Origin: Streptomyces sp. NBC_01478
GTDB taxonomy: Bacteria; Actinomycetota; Actinomycetes; Streptomycetales; Streptomycetaceae
Assembly (NCBI RefSeq): GCF_036227225.1
Contig: NZ_CP109444.1
Coordinates: forward strand, 6,553,501 to 6,617,500
Length of the DNA: 64,000 nucleotides
Reading direction: 5' to 3'
Below, piece by piece: positions 32,974 to 42,346 of the stretch. Under the pieces are notes generated by a model that did not search any database, was not told the origin of the DNA, and was given only the letters and a program-made list of their open reading frames with translations. Both the position numbers and the translations under genes were made by a program. How positions within the stretch are numbered: the first letter of the stretch is position 1; each line of letters opens with the position of its first letter.

Positions 32974-32975
32974 CC

Positions 32976-34823
32976 GTGCCCGACCTCTCCGTCGCGATCG
33001 TCGCCGGCCTGCACGCGGACGCCCGCAGAGCGACCGTCGCCCGACTCCTCACCGACGTCCCCGGCAGCGTCGTACTCCACCACGACCTCGCTACGGCGGC
33101 CGCCGGCACCGTCGTCCGCACGATCAGGGACGCCACGGGCATCGTCTCCGCCGGTGAGACCCCCCTCGTCAACGACTGCGCGTGCTGCGCACTGCGCGAG
33201 GACCTGGTCCCGGAACTGCGCCGAATCGCCGGAGCCGGTCAAGTCCGGCTCGCGATCGTCGAGTTGTGGGACTCCGTCGAGCCCAAGGCGATGGCCGAGG
33301 TGATCACGTCCGGCGGCCTCACGGTCACCGGCGTCATCACCGCCGTCGACCCGGCACTGCTCCTCCCGTACCTCGCCAACGGCGACGACCTCGCCGAAAC
33401 GGGCCTCGCGGCGGCAGCCACAGACCAACGAACCGTCGCGGACACCTTCGCCCGCCAGTTGGAGTACGCCCCGACCCTCGCCGTCCTCGACTCGGCAGAG
33501 ACGGACGACGAAGACCGGGAACTGCTCGCACAGTTGCACCCGACGGCCAGACAAATCCGGCTCAGCCAGGACGACTTGGCGACGGCGACCGGGGGCGGGC
33601 GCGAGGCCCCGCCGAACTCGGACCGGCTCCCGCAGGGCGACGACTCGGCGGACTCCGCCCGGCCCGGATACAGCGACTGGGCGGACTTCCTCGACCTCCC
33701 ACACGGCAACGCGCCGGGTTCCGCCGGCCCCGCGCACAGCGAGCCGACGGGTGCCGCCCGGCCTGCGCCCGCCGAATGGGCGGGCTCCCACCAGCTCCCG
33801 CATGCTGACCCAGCAGACGCCGCCCGGCCCCTGCGCAGCGACTCGGCAGCCTCCCACGAACTCCCGCAAGGCGATCCGCCAGGTTCCGCCCGCCCTGCGA
33901 CTGGCGAACCGGCGGGTTCCCGCGAACTCCGGCAGGGCGATCCGGCAGGTTCCGCCCGCCCTGCGACTGGCGAATCGGCTGGCCCCCGCCAACTCCCGGA
34001 TGGTGAACCGGCCGGCTCCCGCGAGCTCCCGCAAGGCGACCCGGCGGCCTCCGCTCCCCCCGCGCCCGGCGAGTCGACGGACGACCACCTCCAGTTCCCG
34101 CACGGCAACGCGCCGGGTTCCGTCCTGCCCTCGCCCTCGCCCTCGCCCCCGCCCGGTGACCCGGCAGGCTTCGCCGCGCCCCCGTACAGCGACCCGGTGG
34201 GGCAACCCCCGCCCCCCTACGGCGATCCGCTGGGGCAACTCCCGCTCCCGTACAGCGATCCGCTGGGTCAACTCCCGCCCCCACTCACCCCGTTGGCATC
34301 CGCAGCCCTGTCCGGTTTCGACGTGGAAGCCGCGGCCGCCGCCCAGCACCCCGCCTGCGCCCTGCTCCCCGTCGAGGCCGACGCGTACGGGGTCGGCACT
34401 TTCGTCTGGCATCGGTGTCGGCCCTTTCATCCGGAGCGGTTGTACGCCGCGCTGGAGGATCTGACCTGCGCGGCCGCCCGCAGCCGGGGGCGGTTCTGGC
34501 TCGCCGACCGGCCCGACTCGTTGATCCACTGGGACGCGGCCGGCGGTGCGCTGTGTGTGGAGAGCGCGGGACCGTGGCTGGCCTCGTTGCCGGACGCCGC
34601 CTGGGAGTTGGTGCCGCCGGTGCGCCGGGCCGCCGCCGCGCTCGACTGGCACCCGGAGCACGGTGACTGCTGCCAGCACCTCGTCTTCACGTCCCCCGGG
34701 CTCGACCGCGAGGGACTCGAACGGCTCCTGGAGTCCTGCCTGTTGACCGACACCGAGTACGCCGCGGGCCGCGCCGCCTGGAAACGCCTCCCGTCCGCCT
34801 TCGACGCCTTCCTGGAGATCTGA
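32976..34823 (+). CDS. COG0523/CobW-like protein with repeat insertion and degenerate P-loop
   Basis: A 615-residue protein. The N-terminal half aligns with COG0523 metal-chaperone GTPases (CxCC motif CACC near 68-71 in [25 protein letters not shown]), and the C-terminal domain ([39 protein letters not shown]) matches the CobW_C domain. The P-loop position reads [17 protein letters not shown] instead of GxxGxGKT, so nucleotide binding is doubtful. Residues 205-440 are an inserted, largely disordered P/G/S/A-rich region with about 22-residue repeats. It sits in the zinc-starvation operon and presumably handles zinc allocation. Confidence 0.85.
   Translation: MPDLSVAIVAGLHADARRATVARLLTDVPGSVVLHHDLATAAAGTVVRTIRDATGIVSAGETPLVNDCACCALREDLVPELRRIAGAGQVRLAIVELWDSVEPKAMAEVITSGGLTVTGVITAVDPALLLPYLANGDDLAETGLAAAATDQRTVADTFARQLEYAPTLAVLDSAETDDEDRELLAQLHPTARQIRLSQDDLATATGGGREAPPNSDRLPQGDDSADSARPGYSDWADFLDLPHGNAPGSAGPAHSEPTGAARPAPAEWAGSHQLPHADPADAARPLRSDSAASHELPQGDPPGSARPATGEPAGSRELRQGDPAGSARPATGESAGPRQLPDGEPAGSRELPQGDPAASAPPAPGESTDDHLQFPHGNAPGSVLPSPSPSPPPGDPAGFAAPPYSDPVGQPPPPYGDPLGQLPLPYSDPLGQLPPPLTPLASAALSGFDVEAAAAAQHPACALLPVEADAYGVGTFVWHRCRPFHPERLYAALEDLTCAAARSRGRFWLADRPDSLIHWDAAGGALCVESAGPWLASLPDAAWELVPPVRRAAAALDWHPEHGDCCQHLVFTSPGLDREGLERLLESCLLTDTEYAAGRAAWKRLPSAFDAFLEI
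33871..34002 (+). repeat. 66-bp tandem repeats in the COG0523 gene
   Basis: Units starting gcgatccg at 33871 and 33937 are nearly identical over 66 bp (22 codons: [20 protein letters not shown]). More diverged copies extend on both sides over about 33600-34290, all in frame. Confidence 0.85.
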
Positions 34824-34825
34824 CC

Positions 34826-35059
34826 GTGCCCCGCAAACCCGAGCGCAGGCCCACCAAGTCCCGCCGTAATCCCCTGGACGCGGCCGGAGTGACGTACATC
34901 GACTACAAGGACACCGACCTGCTGCGGAAGTTCGTCTCCGACCGCGGGAAGATCCGCAGCCGACGGGTCACAGGCGTATCCGCGCAGCAGCAAAGGCAGT
35001 TGGCCGCGGCGATCAAGAACGCGCGGGAGATGGCATTGTTGCCCTACTCGACGCGATAG
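34826..35059 (+). CDS. rpsR: 30S ribosomal protein S18, zinc-free paralogue
   Basis: A 77-residue S18 ([57 protein letters not shown]). It has no cysteines. It starts at GTG 34826, 2 bp after the COG0523 stop, as the last gene of the zinc-starvation operon. Confidence 0.95.
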   Translation: MPRKPERRPTKSRRNPLDAAGVTYIDYKDTDLLRKFVSDRGKIRSRRVTGVSAQQQRQLAAAIKNAREMALLPYSTR

Positions 35060-35207
35060 CCGCCCCCCGATGGAACACGGGCGCCCCGGTACGCGTCTTC
35101 ACTAGGACATGCCCCGCACCGGCACATGTCCTGCGGGGACTGGGGCAGACGCTGGAACGGCATCGGTAAAGCGGTCGTCAAAGCTGTAACCGGAGGAGCA
35201 CCCCCCG

Positions 35208-35234
35208 TGCACGTGCATCTGCCCATGCATCTGC
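35208..35234 (+). promoter_or_regulatory. 27-bp motif, copy 1, upstream of the DUF397 gene
   Basis: A sequence built from tgcacgtgcatctg and tgcatctgc recurs with one mismatch at 36237-36263 in inverted orientation. Here it lies 80 bp before the DUF397 start. It contains GCACGTGC, itself palindromic, and a direct repeat tgcatctgc. Confidence 0.75.
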
Positions 35235-35314
35235 ACATGAACAGGGCTATGATCCGGAACAGTTGACCACTGCATCAATGGCCACACCAGCCAGTGCACA
35301 ACCGGGAGCGACCT

Positions 35315-35584
35315 GTGGACCACCGCGTTGACAGCGTGTACTTGGGGTTCGACGTGTACAACGGCATGGCTGCCACGCAGCTAGACGGAGTGGCCTGGCA
35401 GAAGAGCAGGCACAGCAACTCGCAGGGGTCCTGCGTGGAGTTCGCGCGGCTGCCCGGCGGAGACGTCGCCGTGCGCAACTCGCGCTTCCCCGACGGCCCG
35501 GCGCTCGTCTATACCCGCGCCGAAATCGAGGCGATGCTCCTGGGCATCAAGGACGGCGAGTTCGACCACCTGATAGTGGGATAG
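35315..35584 (+). CDS. DUF397 domain protein
   Basis: An 89-residue DUF397 protein (WQKSRHSNSQGSCVEFARLPGGDVAVRNSRFPDGPAL, LVYTRAEIEAML). GTG 35315 was chosen because GGGAG lies 6 bp upstream. DUF397 proteins are encoded beside XRE/DUF5753 regulators and ATPases in Streptomyces (WhiJ and Scr systems) and bind the cognate regulator like an antitoxin or co-repressor. Here the cognate regulator is probably the XRE protein at 36482. Confidence 0.88.
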   Translation: MDHRVDSVYLGFDVYNGMAATQLDGVAWQKSRHSNSQGSCVEFARLPGGDVAVRNSRFPDGPALVYTRAEIEAMLLGIKDGEFDHLIVG

Positions 35585-35650
35585 CGGACCGACGTGCCCA
35601 CCTGTCGGCAACGCGCGTAGAACCGCGGCCCGAAAAAGAGCCGCGGTTCC

Positions 35651-36163
35651 TCACGCCTCCTGCCGTGCCGTCTCGTCCGGCAGCCGGAACAGCGCCCAGA
35701 CCACCTTGCCGCTGAGCGTGCCCGCCAGCGGATGCCAGCCCCAGCCGTCGGCGAACGAGTCGACGAGGAACAGGCCGCGGCCCGACTCCGCCGAGAAGTC
35801 CTCCGACTCGCAGGCGACGGGACTGTCGTGACTGGGGTCGCGCACCGCGCACACCAGCCGCTCGGTCCAGCGCATCAAGTGCAGCCGCACGGGCGGGTTC
35901 TGCTCCGGCACGCGCGGGGTGTTGGCCGGCAGGGCGTGCCGCAGCGCGTTGGTGACCAGTTCGGAGACGACCAGACAGACGTCGTCGAAGCGGTCGCCGA
36001 CGTCCCACTGGTCGAGCGTGCGACGGGTGAACTGCCGTGCCTCGCGCACCGCTTCGTAGCGGGCGGGCAGAGCACAAGAAGCGGCGCTGGACACGGTTGA
36101 GGGGTCCAGCGGCGGAAGGCCCTGCCGTAACGGCTCGAGCATGGTCGATCCATTCGTCCCCAT
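35651..36163 (-). CDS. Anti-sigma-like ATP-binding protein (HATPase, AbaA/WhiJ-cluster type)
   Basis: A 170-residue single-domain HATPase of the RsbW-like family: VREARQFTRRTLDQWDVGD, N box VVSELVTNALRHA, G box GRGLFLVDSFADGWGWH. It starts at ATG 36163 after GGGAG. It is convergent to DUF397 and divergent from the XRE gene, completing the XRE-DUF397-ATPase trio. Such proteins are regulatory; kinase activity is uncertain. A 27-bp motif lies 73 bp upstream. Confidence 0.85.
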   Translation of the reverse strand: MGTNGSTMLEPLRQGLPPLDPSTVSSAASCALPARYEAVREARQFTRRTLDQWDVGDRFDDVCLVVSELVTNALRHALPANTPRVPEQNPPVRLHLMRWTERLVCAVRDPSHDSPVACESEDFSAESGRGLFLVDSFADGWGWHPLAGTLSGKVVWALFRLPDETARQEA

Positions 36164-36236
36164 GCGAGGCACTCCCGGGAATTCGCGGTCGTTGCGATGC
36201 AGCGGTGGCGCGAGACCATGGTTTCGGATGCGTACA

Positions 36237-36263
36237 GCAGATGCAAGGGCAGATGCACGTGCA
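36237..36263 (-). promoter_or_regulatory. 27-bp motif, copy 2, upstream of the ATPase gene
   Basis: A 26/27 match on the opposite strand to the motif at 35208-35234, at nearly the same distance (73 bp) from the start it precedes. This is a probable operator shared by the two divergent members of the module. Confidence 0.75.
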
Positions 36264-36481
36264 GGTGACCGAATTGGACCCTCCCGTACCGCTTGTTGGC
36301 CATTTTTTCCGCCAACTTCGCGCCGATCTCGGCCCCGGACCTTGCATCTTGCTGACGTCTTCCTGACAACTTCCTGTGAACAGGAGCCTCTTCTTTCCAT
36401 TTCTGTAATCGAACGAGTACTGCTCGAAGTGTTTTAGTGGCAGACTGCGGCCCCTGAAGACGGTTGGGGAGGCTGGCGAAC

Positions 36482-37342
36482 GTGAGCGCGCAAGAGCCCG
36501 GATCGGTGGTGCGGCGGATGCTGCTCGGCTCGCAACTCAGGCGACTGCGTGAAGCACGCGGGATCACGCGCGAGGCCGCGGGGTACTCGATCCGCGCCTC
36601 CGAATCCAAGATCAGTCGCATGGAACTGGGGCGAGTGAGCTTCAAGACGCGGGATGTCGAGGACCTGTTGACGCTGTACGGCATCACGGACGAGGCGGAG
36701 CGCATCTCACTCCTCTCCCTCGCGAAGGAGGCCAACGTAGCGGGCTGGTGGCACAGTTACTCGGACGTCCTGCCCAGTTGGTTCCCCACCTATGTGGGCC
36801 TCGAGGGCGCCGCCTCGCTCATCCGCGTCTACGAGGTGCAGTTCGTCCACGGACTTCTCCAGACCGAGGCCTACGCCCGTGCCGTCGTCCGGCGCGGCAT
36901 GAAGGGCGCGAGCGAGGCCGACGTGGAGCGGCGCGTGGCGCTGCGCCTGGAGCGGCAGAAGTACCTGGTGAACGAGAACGCGCCGGACTTCCACATCGTC
37001 CTGGACGAGGCCGCCCTGCGCCGCCCGTACGGCGACCGCGAGGTGATGCGCGGTCAGCTCCAGCATCTGATCGAGGTCTCCGAGCACCCCAACGTCCGGC
37101 TCCAGGTCATGCCGTTCGGCTTCGGCGGTCACGCCGGCGAGTCCGGCGCCTTCACGATCCTGTCCTTCCCGGAGTCCGACCTCTCCGACGTCGTCTATCT
37201 GGAGCAGCTCACCAGCGCGCTGTACCTCGACAAGGCCGAGGACGTGGCCCAGTACGAGAAGGCGCTGAAGGAGCTCCAGCAGGACAGTCCGGGCCCGGAC
37301 GAGAGCCGGGATCTTCTTCGGGGACTGCTTCAACTCTCTTGA
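36482..37342 (+). CDS. XRE/WhiJ-like regulator (HTH plus DUF5753)
   Basis: A 286-residue regulator. The HTH is near residues 15-70 (LRRLREARGITREAAGYSIRASESKISRMELGR). The DUF5753 ligand/partner domain follows (EVQFVHGLLQTEAYARAVV, RLERQKYL, LQVMPFGFGGHAGESGAFTIL). GTG 36482 follows GGGGAGG. It probably binds the 27-bp motifs upstream of the DUF397 and ATPase genes; it has no copy in its own leader. Confidence 0.9.
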   Translation: MSAQEPGSVVRRMLLGSQLRRLREARGITREAAGYSIRASESKISRMELGRVSFKTRDVEDLLTLYGITDEAERISLLSLAKEANVAGWWHSYSDVLPSWFPTYVGLEGAASLIRVYEVQFVHGLLQTEAYARAVVRRGMKGASEADVERRVALRLERQKYLVNENAPDFHIVLDEAALRRPYGDREVMRGQLQHLIEVSEHPNVRLQVMPFGFGGHAGESGAFTILSFPESDLSDVVYLEQLTSALYLDKAEDVAQYEKALKELQQDSPGPDESRDLLRGLLQLS

Positions 37343-37466
37343 AACACAAGTACGATGACGTGTGATCAGACCGTGATGATCGTGATCGTGATGGATGGTC
37401 CGGTCTGCTGTTGATCGTGTCTGCCATTGATCGTGCCTGCTGACGATTGAGCGATTGAGGGATCAC

Positions 37467-38927
37467 ATGTCGTCCTACTTCACCGACCTGGCGCAGCAGT
37501 ACATCGACGGTGAGTGGCGCCCGGGCACCGGCTCCTGGGACATCATCGACTTCAACCCGTACGACGGCGAGAAGCTCGCGTCGATCACCATAGCCACGGT
37601 CGACGAGGTCGACGAGGCGTACAAGGCGGCTGCCCGCGCCCAGAAGACATGGGCCGCGACCAACCCCTACGCCCGCCGCGCGGTGTTCGAGAAGGCTCTG
37701 CGGATCATCGAGGACCGCGAGCAGGAGATCTCCGAGGTGATCGTCGCCGAACTCGGCGGCACGTTCCTCAAGGCCGGCTTCGAGCTGCACCTCGTCAAGG
37801 AGTTCCTGCGCGAGGCGATCCACCTCGCGCTGCGCCCCCAGGGCCGCATCATCCCCTCGCCGGTCGACGGCAAGGAGAACCGCGTCTACACCGTCCCGGT
37901 GGGCGTGGTCGGCGTGATCAGCCCCTTCAACTTCCCGCTCCTGCTCTCCCTCAAGTCGGTAGCCCCCGCACTGGCGTTGGGCAACGGCGTGGTCCTCAAG
38001 CCGCACCAGAACACCCCGATCGTCGGCGGTTCCCTGGTCGCGAAGATCTTCGAGGACGCGGGCCTGCCGGCCGGTCTGCTCAACGTCGTCATCACGGACA
38101 TCGCGGAGATCGGCGACGCGTTCATCGAGCACCCGATCCCGAAGGTCATCTCCTTCACCGGCTCCGACAAGGTCGGCCGCCACGTCGCGACCGTCTGCGC
38201 CTCGCACTTCAAGCGCGCGGTCCTCGAACTCGGCGGCAACAGCGCGATCGTGGTCCTCGACGACGCCGACATCGACTACGCGGTCGACGCGGCGGTCTTC
38301 AGCCGCTACGTCCACCAGGGCCAGGTCTGCATGGCCGCGAACCGTGTCCTGGTCGACCGCGCGATCGCCGACGAGTTCACCGAGAAGTTCGTCGCCAAGG
38401 TCAAGTCCCTCAAGGTCGGCGACCCGACCGACCCGCAGACGGTGATCGGCCCGGTCATCAACTCCTCGCAGGCGGACGCCCTTTCGGGTGTCGTCGAGCA
38501 GGCGATCGCGGAGGGCGCGACGGCCCTGGTGCACGGCACGACCACCGACAACCTGGTCGCGCCCTCGGTCCTCACCGGCCTCCCCGCCGACTCGGACCTG
38601 CTGCGCCAGGAGGTCTTCGGCCCGATCGCCTTCCTCATCCCGTTCGACGGCGAGGAGGAGGCCGTGAGCATCGTCAACGACACGCCGTACGGCCTGAGCG
38701 GCGCCGTCCACAGCGGTGACATCGAGCGCGGCGTGAACTTCGCCAAGCAGATCGACACGGGCATGTTCCACGTCAACGACGGCACCGTCCACGACGAGCC
38801 GATCGTCCCCTTCGGTGGCGAGAAGGCCTCGGGCCTGGGCCGCCTCAACGGCGAGTCGATGCTGGACGCGTTCACCAGCCTGAAGTGGATCTCGGTGCAG
38901 CACGGGCGGAGCGGGTTCCCGTTCTGA
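37467..38927 (+). CDS. NAD(P)-dependent aldehyde dehydrogenase
   Basis: A 486-residue ALDH. General base Glu254 in LELGGNS, nucleophile Cys288 in GQVCMAANR, and the nucleotide loop GVISPFNFPL and SFTGSDKVGRHV are all present. The closest classes are vanillin/benzaldehyde and broad-range aromatic or aliphatic aldehyde dehydrogenases. ATG 37467 was chosen over an upstream in-frame codon because GAGGGAT precedes it. The leader (37345-37440) is rich in gatcgtg repeats. Substrate not assignable. Confidence 0.9.
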   Translation: MSSYFTDLAQQYIDGEWRPGTGSWDIIDFNPYDGEKLASITIATVDEVDEAYKAAARAQKTWAATNPYARRAVFEKALRIIEDREQEISEVIVAELGGTFLKAGFELHLVKEFLREAIHLALRPQGRIIPSPVDGKENRVYTVPVGVVGVISPFNFPLLLSLKSVAPALALGNGVVLKPHQNTPIVGGSLVAKIFEDAGLPAGLLNVVITDIAEIGDAFIEHPIPKVISFTGSDKVGRHVATVCASHFKRAVLELGGNSAIVVLDDADIDYAVDAAVFSRYVHQGQVCMAANRVLVDRAIADEFTEKFVAKVKSLKVGDPTDPQTVIGPVINSSQADALSGVVEQAIAEGATALVHGTTTDNLVAPSVLTGLPADSDLLRQEVFGPIAFLIPFDGEEEAVSIVNDTPYGLSGAVHSGDIERGVNFAKQIDTGMFHVNDGTVHDEPIVPFGGEKASGLGRLNGESMLDAFTSLKWISVQHGRSGFPF

Positions 38928-38998
38928 TCCCTTGAGCGGCCGGTCTTCTTGAGCGGCTGTTTTTGAGCGGCTGATTCTTTGAGTACGACGCCGAAGCC

Positions 38999-39035
38999 CG
39001 GGCCATTGAGGACAGAACCTGACCTCGATGGCCCG
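38999..39035. terminator. Stem-loop after the aldehyde dehydrogenase
   Basis: The arms cgggccattgagg and cctcgatggcccg pair at 12 of 13 positions around an 11-nt loop. Just upstream, three copies of ttgagcggc(c/t)g lie at 38933-38972. Confidence 0.65.
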
Positions 39036-39098
39036 TAGCTTCATCGACGTCGGGCAGGGGGACAGGCTTCCGGCCGGCACCGGCGAAAGGCGAAGGCC

Positions 39099-39644
39099 AT
39101 GGTCACGCAGGTAGCGGCGGACACACAGGGCGACGAGCGCGGGTCGCTGCTCACGTTCATCGAGGAGCAGCGGGGCGGTATCCGCAGGGCGCTGCTCGGG
39201 CTGACCGAGGAACAGGCCGCGAGCAAGCCGAGCGCGAGCGAGCTCTCCCTCTCCGGGCTGCTCAAGCACTGTGCCGACGTCGAGCAGGGCTGGATCGCCC
39301 GGGCGAAGCAGGAACCGCCGGCCGTCGAGCGTGACCAGGCCAACTGGCACGAGACCTTCCAACTGGTCGGCGGCGAGACCGTCGAGTCGCAGCTCGCGTA
39401 CTGGGAGAAGGTCGCCGCCGAGACGGAGGCGTACATCCGCTCGGTGCCCAGTCTCGACGACACCTTCCCGCTGCCGGACCAGCCCTGGTTCCCCGAGGGG
39501 AGTGTCTCCGTGCGGTGGGTGTGCCTGCACCTGATCCGTGAGACCGCCCGGCACGCCGGTCACGCCGACATCATCCGCGAGTCCCTGGACGGCGCCACCG
39601 CGTTCGAGCTGGTCACGAAGGAGCGGGGCGCGACCGGAGGCTGA
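39099..39644 (+). CDS. DinB-superfamily (DUF664) protein
   Basis: A 181-residue four-helix-bundle protein of the DinB/mycothiol-dependent maleylpyruvate isomerase group: LLTFIEEQRGGIRRALLGLTEEQA, histidine of the metal site in LLKHCADVEQGW, and the second site HLIRETARHAGHADIIRE. It likely binds a divalent metal and may use mycothiol. It is followed closely by a PadR regulator on the same strand. Confidence 0.85.
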   Translation: MVTQVAADTQGDERGSLLTFIEEQRGGIRRALLGLTEEQAASKPSASELSLSGLLKHCADVEQGWIARAKQEPPAVERDQANWHETFQLVGGETVESQLAYWEKVAAETEAYIRSVPSLDDTFPLPDQPWFPEGSVSVRWVCLHLIRETARHAGHADIIRESLDGATAFELVTKERGATGG

Positions 39645-39668
39645 CCTGGCGGGTTCTACGCTGAGCCC

Positions 39669-40310
39669 ATGTCAGCGATCCGTCTCCTCGTGCTCAACGC
39701 CGTGCGCCAGCACGGGCGGGCCCATGGCTACCAGGTGCGCAACGACCTGGAGTACTGGGGCGCGCACGAGTGGTCCAACGCCAAGCCCGGCTCGATCTAC
39801 CACGCGCTCAAGCAACTGGCCAAGCAGGGCTTTCTGCACGCCCACGAGATCGCGCCGTCCACGGTCGGGGGCCCGCCCCGCACCGAGTACGAGATCACCG
39901 ACTGGGGCACCGAGGAGTACTTCCGGCTGCTGCGCGAGGCGTTGAAGTCGTACGACCAGCAGATGGACGTGAAGTCGGCCGCGATCGGGGGCATCGTCGA
40001 CCTGCCGAGGGCGGAGGCGGTGGCGCTGCTCCAAGAGCGCACGCGGGGCATCGAACAGTGGCGGGCCTCGGTCACCGAGCACTACATCCCCGAGGACGGT
40101 CCCGAACAGTTGGGCCACATCGGCGAGATCATGAACCTCTGGATCCACACGGCCGATGCCGAGGCCGCGTGGACCCAGGGGCTCATCGAGCGCATCGAGG
40201 GCGGGGCGTACACGTTCGCGGGGGAGGGCGCGCCGTTCGTCGGTGTGCTGAAGGACGGCGAGGAGAACCCGTACGCGACGGGGGAGCGGCATCCCGGGGA
40301 CGCTCGCTAA
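39669..40310 (+). CDS. PadR-family regulator
   Basis: A 213-residue PadR regulator with an N-terminal winged helix (LLVLNAVRQHGRAHGYQVRNDLEYW, GSIYHALKQLAKQGFL, GGPPRTEYEITDWG) and the Vir_act_alpha_C domain. Its TAA stop overlaps an operator-like palindrome, and a second lies before the ABC exporter genes downstream, so it should repress the exporter and respond to its substrate. Confidence 0.9.
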   Translation: MSAIRLLVLNAVRQHGRAHGYQVRNDLEYWGAHEWSNAKPGSIYHALKQLAKQGFLHAHEIAPSTVGGPPRTEYEITDWGTEEYFRLLREALKSYDQQMDVKSAAIGGIVDLPRAEAVALLQERTRGIEQWRASVTEHYIPEDGPEQLGHIGEIMNLWIHTADAEAAWTQGLIERIEGGAYTFAGEGAPFVGVLKDGEENPYATGERHPGDAR

Positions 40311-40378
40311 TCAAGTTTGACTAACGTGATCGGTGGCGTTACCTTCGAGGTCTTCGAGTAAGTAGTCAAACTTGACTA
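40308..40378 (+). promoter_or_regulatory. Exporter promoter with two PadR-operator-like palindromes
   Basis: Site 2, tagtcaaacttgacta (40363-40378), is perfect apart from the 2-nt centre. Site 1 (40308-40323) has 6 of 7 arm matches. A promoter TTGACT (40317-40322), 17-nt spacer, TACCTT (40340-40345) is bracketed by them, so binding would cover the -35 and the region just after the start point. Confidence 0.8.
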
Positions 40379-40394
40379 GCGAGGGAGTGTTCAC

Positions 40395-41375
40395 GTGGCC
40401 GACACGGCGATCACCGTCGAGGGCGCACACAAGACGTACGGCGGCAGGAAGGCTAAGAAGGGCGAGGGTGCCGGTGTTAAGAAGGCGCTGGACGGGCTTG
40501 ATCTTCACGTTGGGCGTGGCACCGTGCACGGTGTGCTCGGGCCCAACGGTGCCGGCAAGACGACCCTGGTCCGCATCCTGTCCACCCTGCTGCGGCCCGA
40601 CGCCGGGCGCGTCGAGGTGGCCGGGTACGACGTGCTGACCGAGGCCCGCGCGGTCCGCTTCCGGATCGGTCTGCTCGGTCAACACGCCGCTCTGGACGAG
40701 GAGTTGGGTGGTCGGCAGAACCTGGAGATGTTCGCTCGTCTCCATCATCTCGGTGGCCGTCACGCGCGCGTGCGTGCCGATGAGCTTCTGGAGCGCTTCG
40801 GTCTGGCCGACACCGGCCGCAAACCCGTCCGCGCCTACAGCGGGGGTATGCGCCGCCGTCTGGATCTCGCCGCCTCGCTCGTCACCAATCCGGAGATCCT
40901 GTTTCTGGACGAGCCGACGACCGGCCTCGATCCGCGCGGCCGGGCCGAGGTGTGGTCGGCGGTCCGCTCCCTGGTCGGTGGTGGTACGACGGTTCTGCTC
41001 ACCACCCAGTACCTGGAGGAGGCCGACCAGCTCGCCCACCGCGTCTCGGTGGTCGACCACGGGCGGGTCATCGCCGACGGCACCCCGGACGAGCTGAAGT
41101 CCCGCACCGGCGGCGACCGTATCGACGTCGTCCTGCGTGACGCGGGTCAACTGGGCGCCGCCGTCGCCCTGTTGCCGCTGGCTGCCGCCGACGTCCGGGT
41201 CGACGCCGACCGTCGGCTGCTCAGCGCGCCGGTCGTCGACCGGATGACGGCGCTCTCCGGAGTCGTACGGGCGCTGGAGGAGGGCGGGATCGATGCCGAG
41301 GACGTGGCGTTGCGGCGGCCGACTCTGGACGAGGTGTTCCTGCATCTCACCGGGGCGGAGAAGGAGGCCGCGTGA
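40395..41375 (+). CDS. ABC exporter ATP-binding protein (DrrA-like)
   Basis: A 326-residue ATPase: Walker [10 protein letters not shown], signature [12 protein letters not shown], Walker [13 protein letters not shown], and the DrrA-like C-terminal domain. A short K/G-rich insertion ([12 protein letters not shown]) follows the N-terminal strand. GTG 40395 follows GAGGGAG. It is coupled to the permease (GTGA overlap). The pair resembles daunorubicin-type drug exporters. Confidence 0.92.
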   Translation: MADTAITVEGAHKTYGGRKAKKGEGAGVKKALDGLDLHVGRGTVHGVLGPNGAGKTTLVRILSTLLRPDAGRVEVAGYDVLTEARAVRFRIGLLGQHAALDEELGGRQNLEMFARLHHLGGRHARVRADELLERFGLADTGRKPVRAYSGGMRRRLDLAASLVTNPEILFLDEPTTGLDPRGRAEVWSAVRSLVGGGTTVLLTTQYLEEADQLAHRVSVVDHGRVIADGTPDELKSRTGGDRIDVVLRDAGQLGAAVALLPLAAADVRVDADRRLLSAPVVDRMTALSGVVRALEEGGIDAEDVALRRPTLDEVFLHLTGAEKEAA

Positions 41376-42133
41376 GCGCGTATGTCCTGACGGATTCCTG
41401 GACCATGACCCGGCGTGAACTCGCCCACTGGGCGCGGCAGCCCGTGCAGGTCGTGGTGAGTCTTGTTTTTCCGGTGATGCTGCTGCTGATGTTCGGCTAT
41501 CTGGTCGGGGGTGGCCGGGCGGTCGAGGGTGCCTACGTCGACTACCTCGTTCCCGGGATGCTCGCGCTGACCATGGCCTTCGGCCTGGAGGGCACGATGC
41601 TCGCTGTCACCCAGGACCTCAACAAGGGGGTGATCGACCGCTTCCGGTCCATGCCGATGGCCGACGAAGCGGTGCTGGTGGGGCGTTCGGCCGCGGACAT
41701 GCTTCAGTCGGCGATCGGGCTGGTCGTGCTGATCGGGGTCGGTCTTGTGCTCGGCTGGCGTCCGCAGGGTGGGCCTGGGGGATTTCTGGGGGCTGTGGGG
41801 CTGCTGTTGCTTTTTCGGTTCGCCATGTTGTGGGTCGGCATCCAACTGGCGCTGGTGGCGGGGCGGCCCGAGATGGTGCAGGCCGTGCAGATTCTGGTGT
41901 GGCCGGTCGGGTTTCTGTCCAACGCGCTTGCCACGCCTGCGGCCATGCCGGGGTGGCTGGGCAGGGTCGTGCAGTGGAATCCGATGTCCCAGACCGCTAC
42001 GGCCGTGCGGGAACTCTTCGGTGGGCCGGGGGGTGAACCGGGGCATGTCTGGGCTGCTGTGGTCTGGCCGGTGGTCCTTTTGGGTGTCTTCTTTCCGCTT
42101 GCCGTGCGGCGGTTCCGGGGGCTTGGGGGGTGA
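41372..42133 (+). CDS. ABC-2 type exporter permease (DrrB-like)
   Basis: A 253-residue membrane protein with six predicted spans and the ABC-2 hallmark [12 protein letters not shown]. Conserved late loop [15 protein letters not shown]. It forms a drug-exporter-type pair with the ATPase upstream. The gene ends before a long inverted repeat. Confidence 0.9.
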   Translation: MSAYVLTDSWTMTRRELAHWARQPVQVVVSLVFPVMLLLMFGYLVGGGRAVEGAYVDYLVPGMLALTMAFGLEGTMLAVTQDLNKGVIDRFRSMPMADEAVLVGRSAADMLQSAIGLVVLIGVGLVLGWRPQGGPGGFLGAVGLLLLFRFAMLWVGIQLALVAGRPEMVQAVQILVWPVGFLSNALATPAAMPGWLGRVVQWNPMSQTATAVRELFGGPGGEPGHVWAAVVWPVVLLGVFFPLAVRRFRGLGG

Positions 42134-42180
42134 GCTTGGTGCGGGTGTGTGGGTCGTTCGCCTGCGGTTCGTGGTGGGTC

Positions 42181-42292
42181 GGTGCCGCGTCGGGGGGTGT
42201 CCGTCCTCGGAACGGCGCGGAATCGGTCACTCAAGAAGGGGGCCTTGCTGACGCGCCAACCGCTGCGGGCGGACACCCCCCGACACGGCACC
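42181..42292. repeat. 112-bp element with 23-bp near-perfect inverted ends
   Basis: The ends at 42181-42203 (ggtgccgcgtcgggg...) and 42270-42292 are reverse complements at 22 of 23 positions around 66 nt of unrelated sequence. It lies between the convergent permease and gadB genes. It could be a long bidirectional terminator or a MITE-like remnant. Confidence 0.65.
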
Positions 42293-42346
42293 TTCTCGCC
42301 GTATGCGGGTTGCGGGCCGCACGGCGACCCCTGGCGCCCTTGTGGC

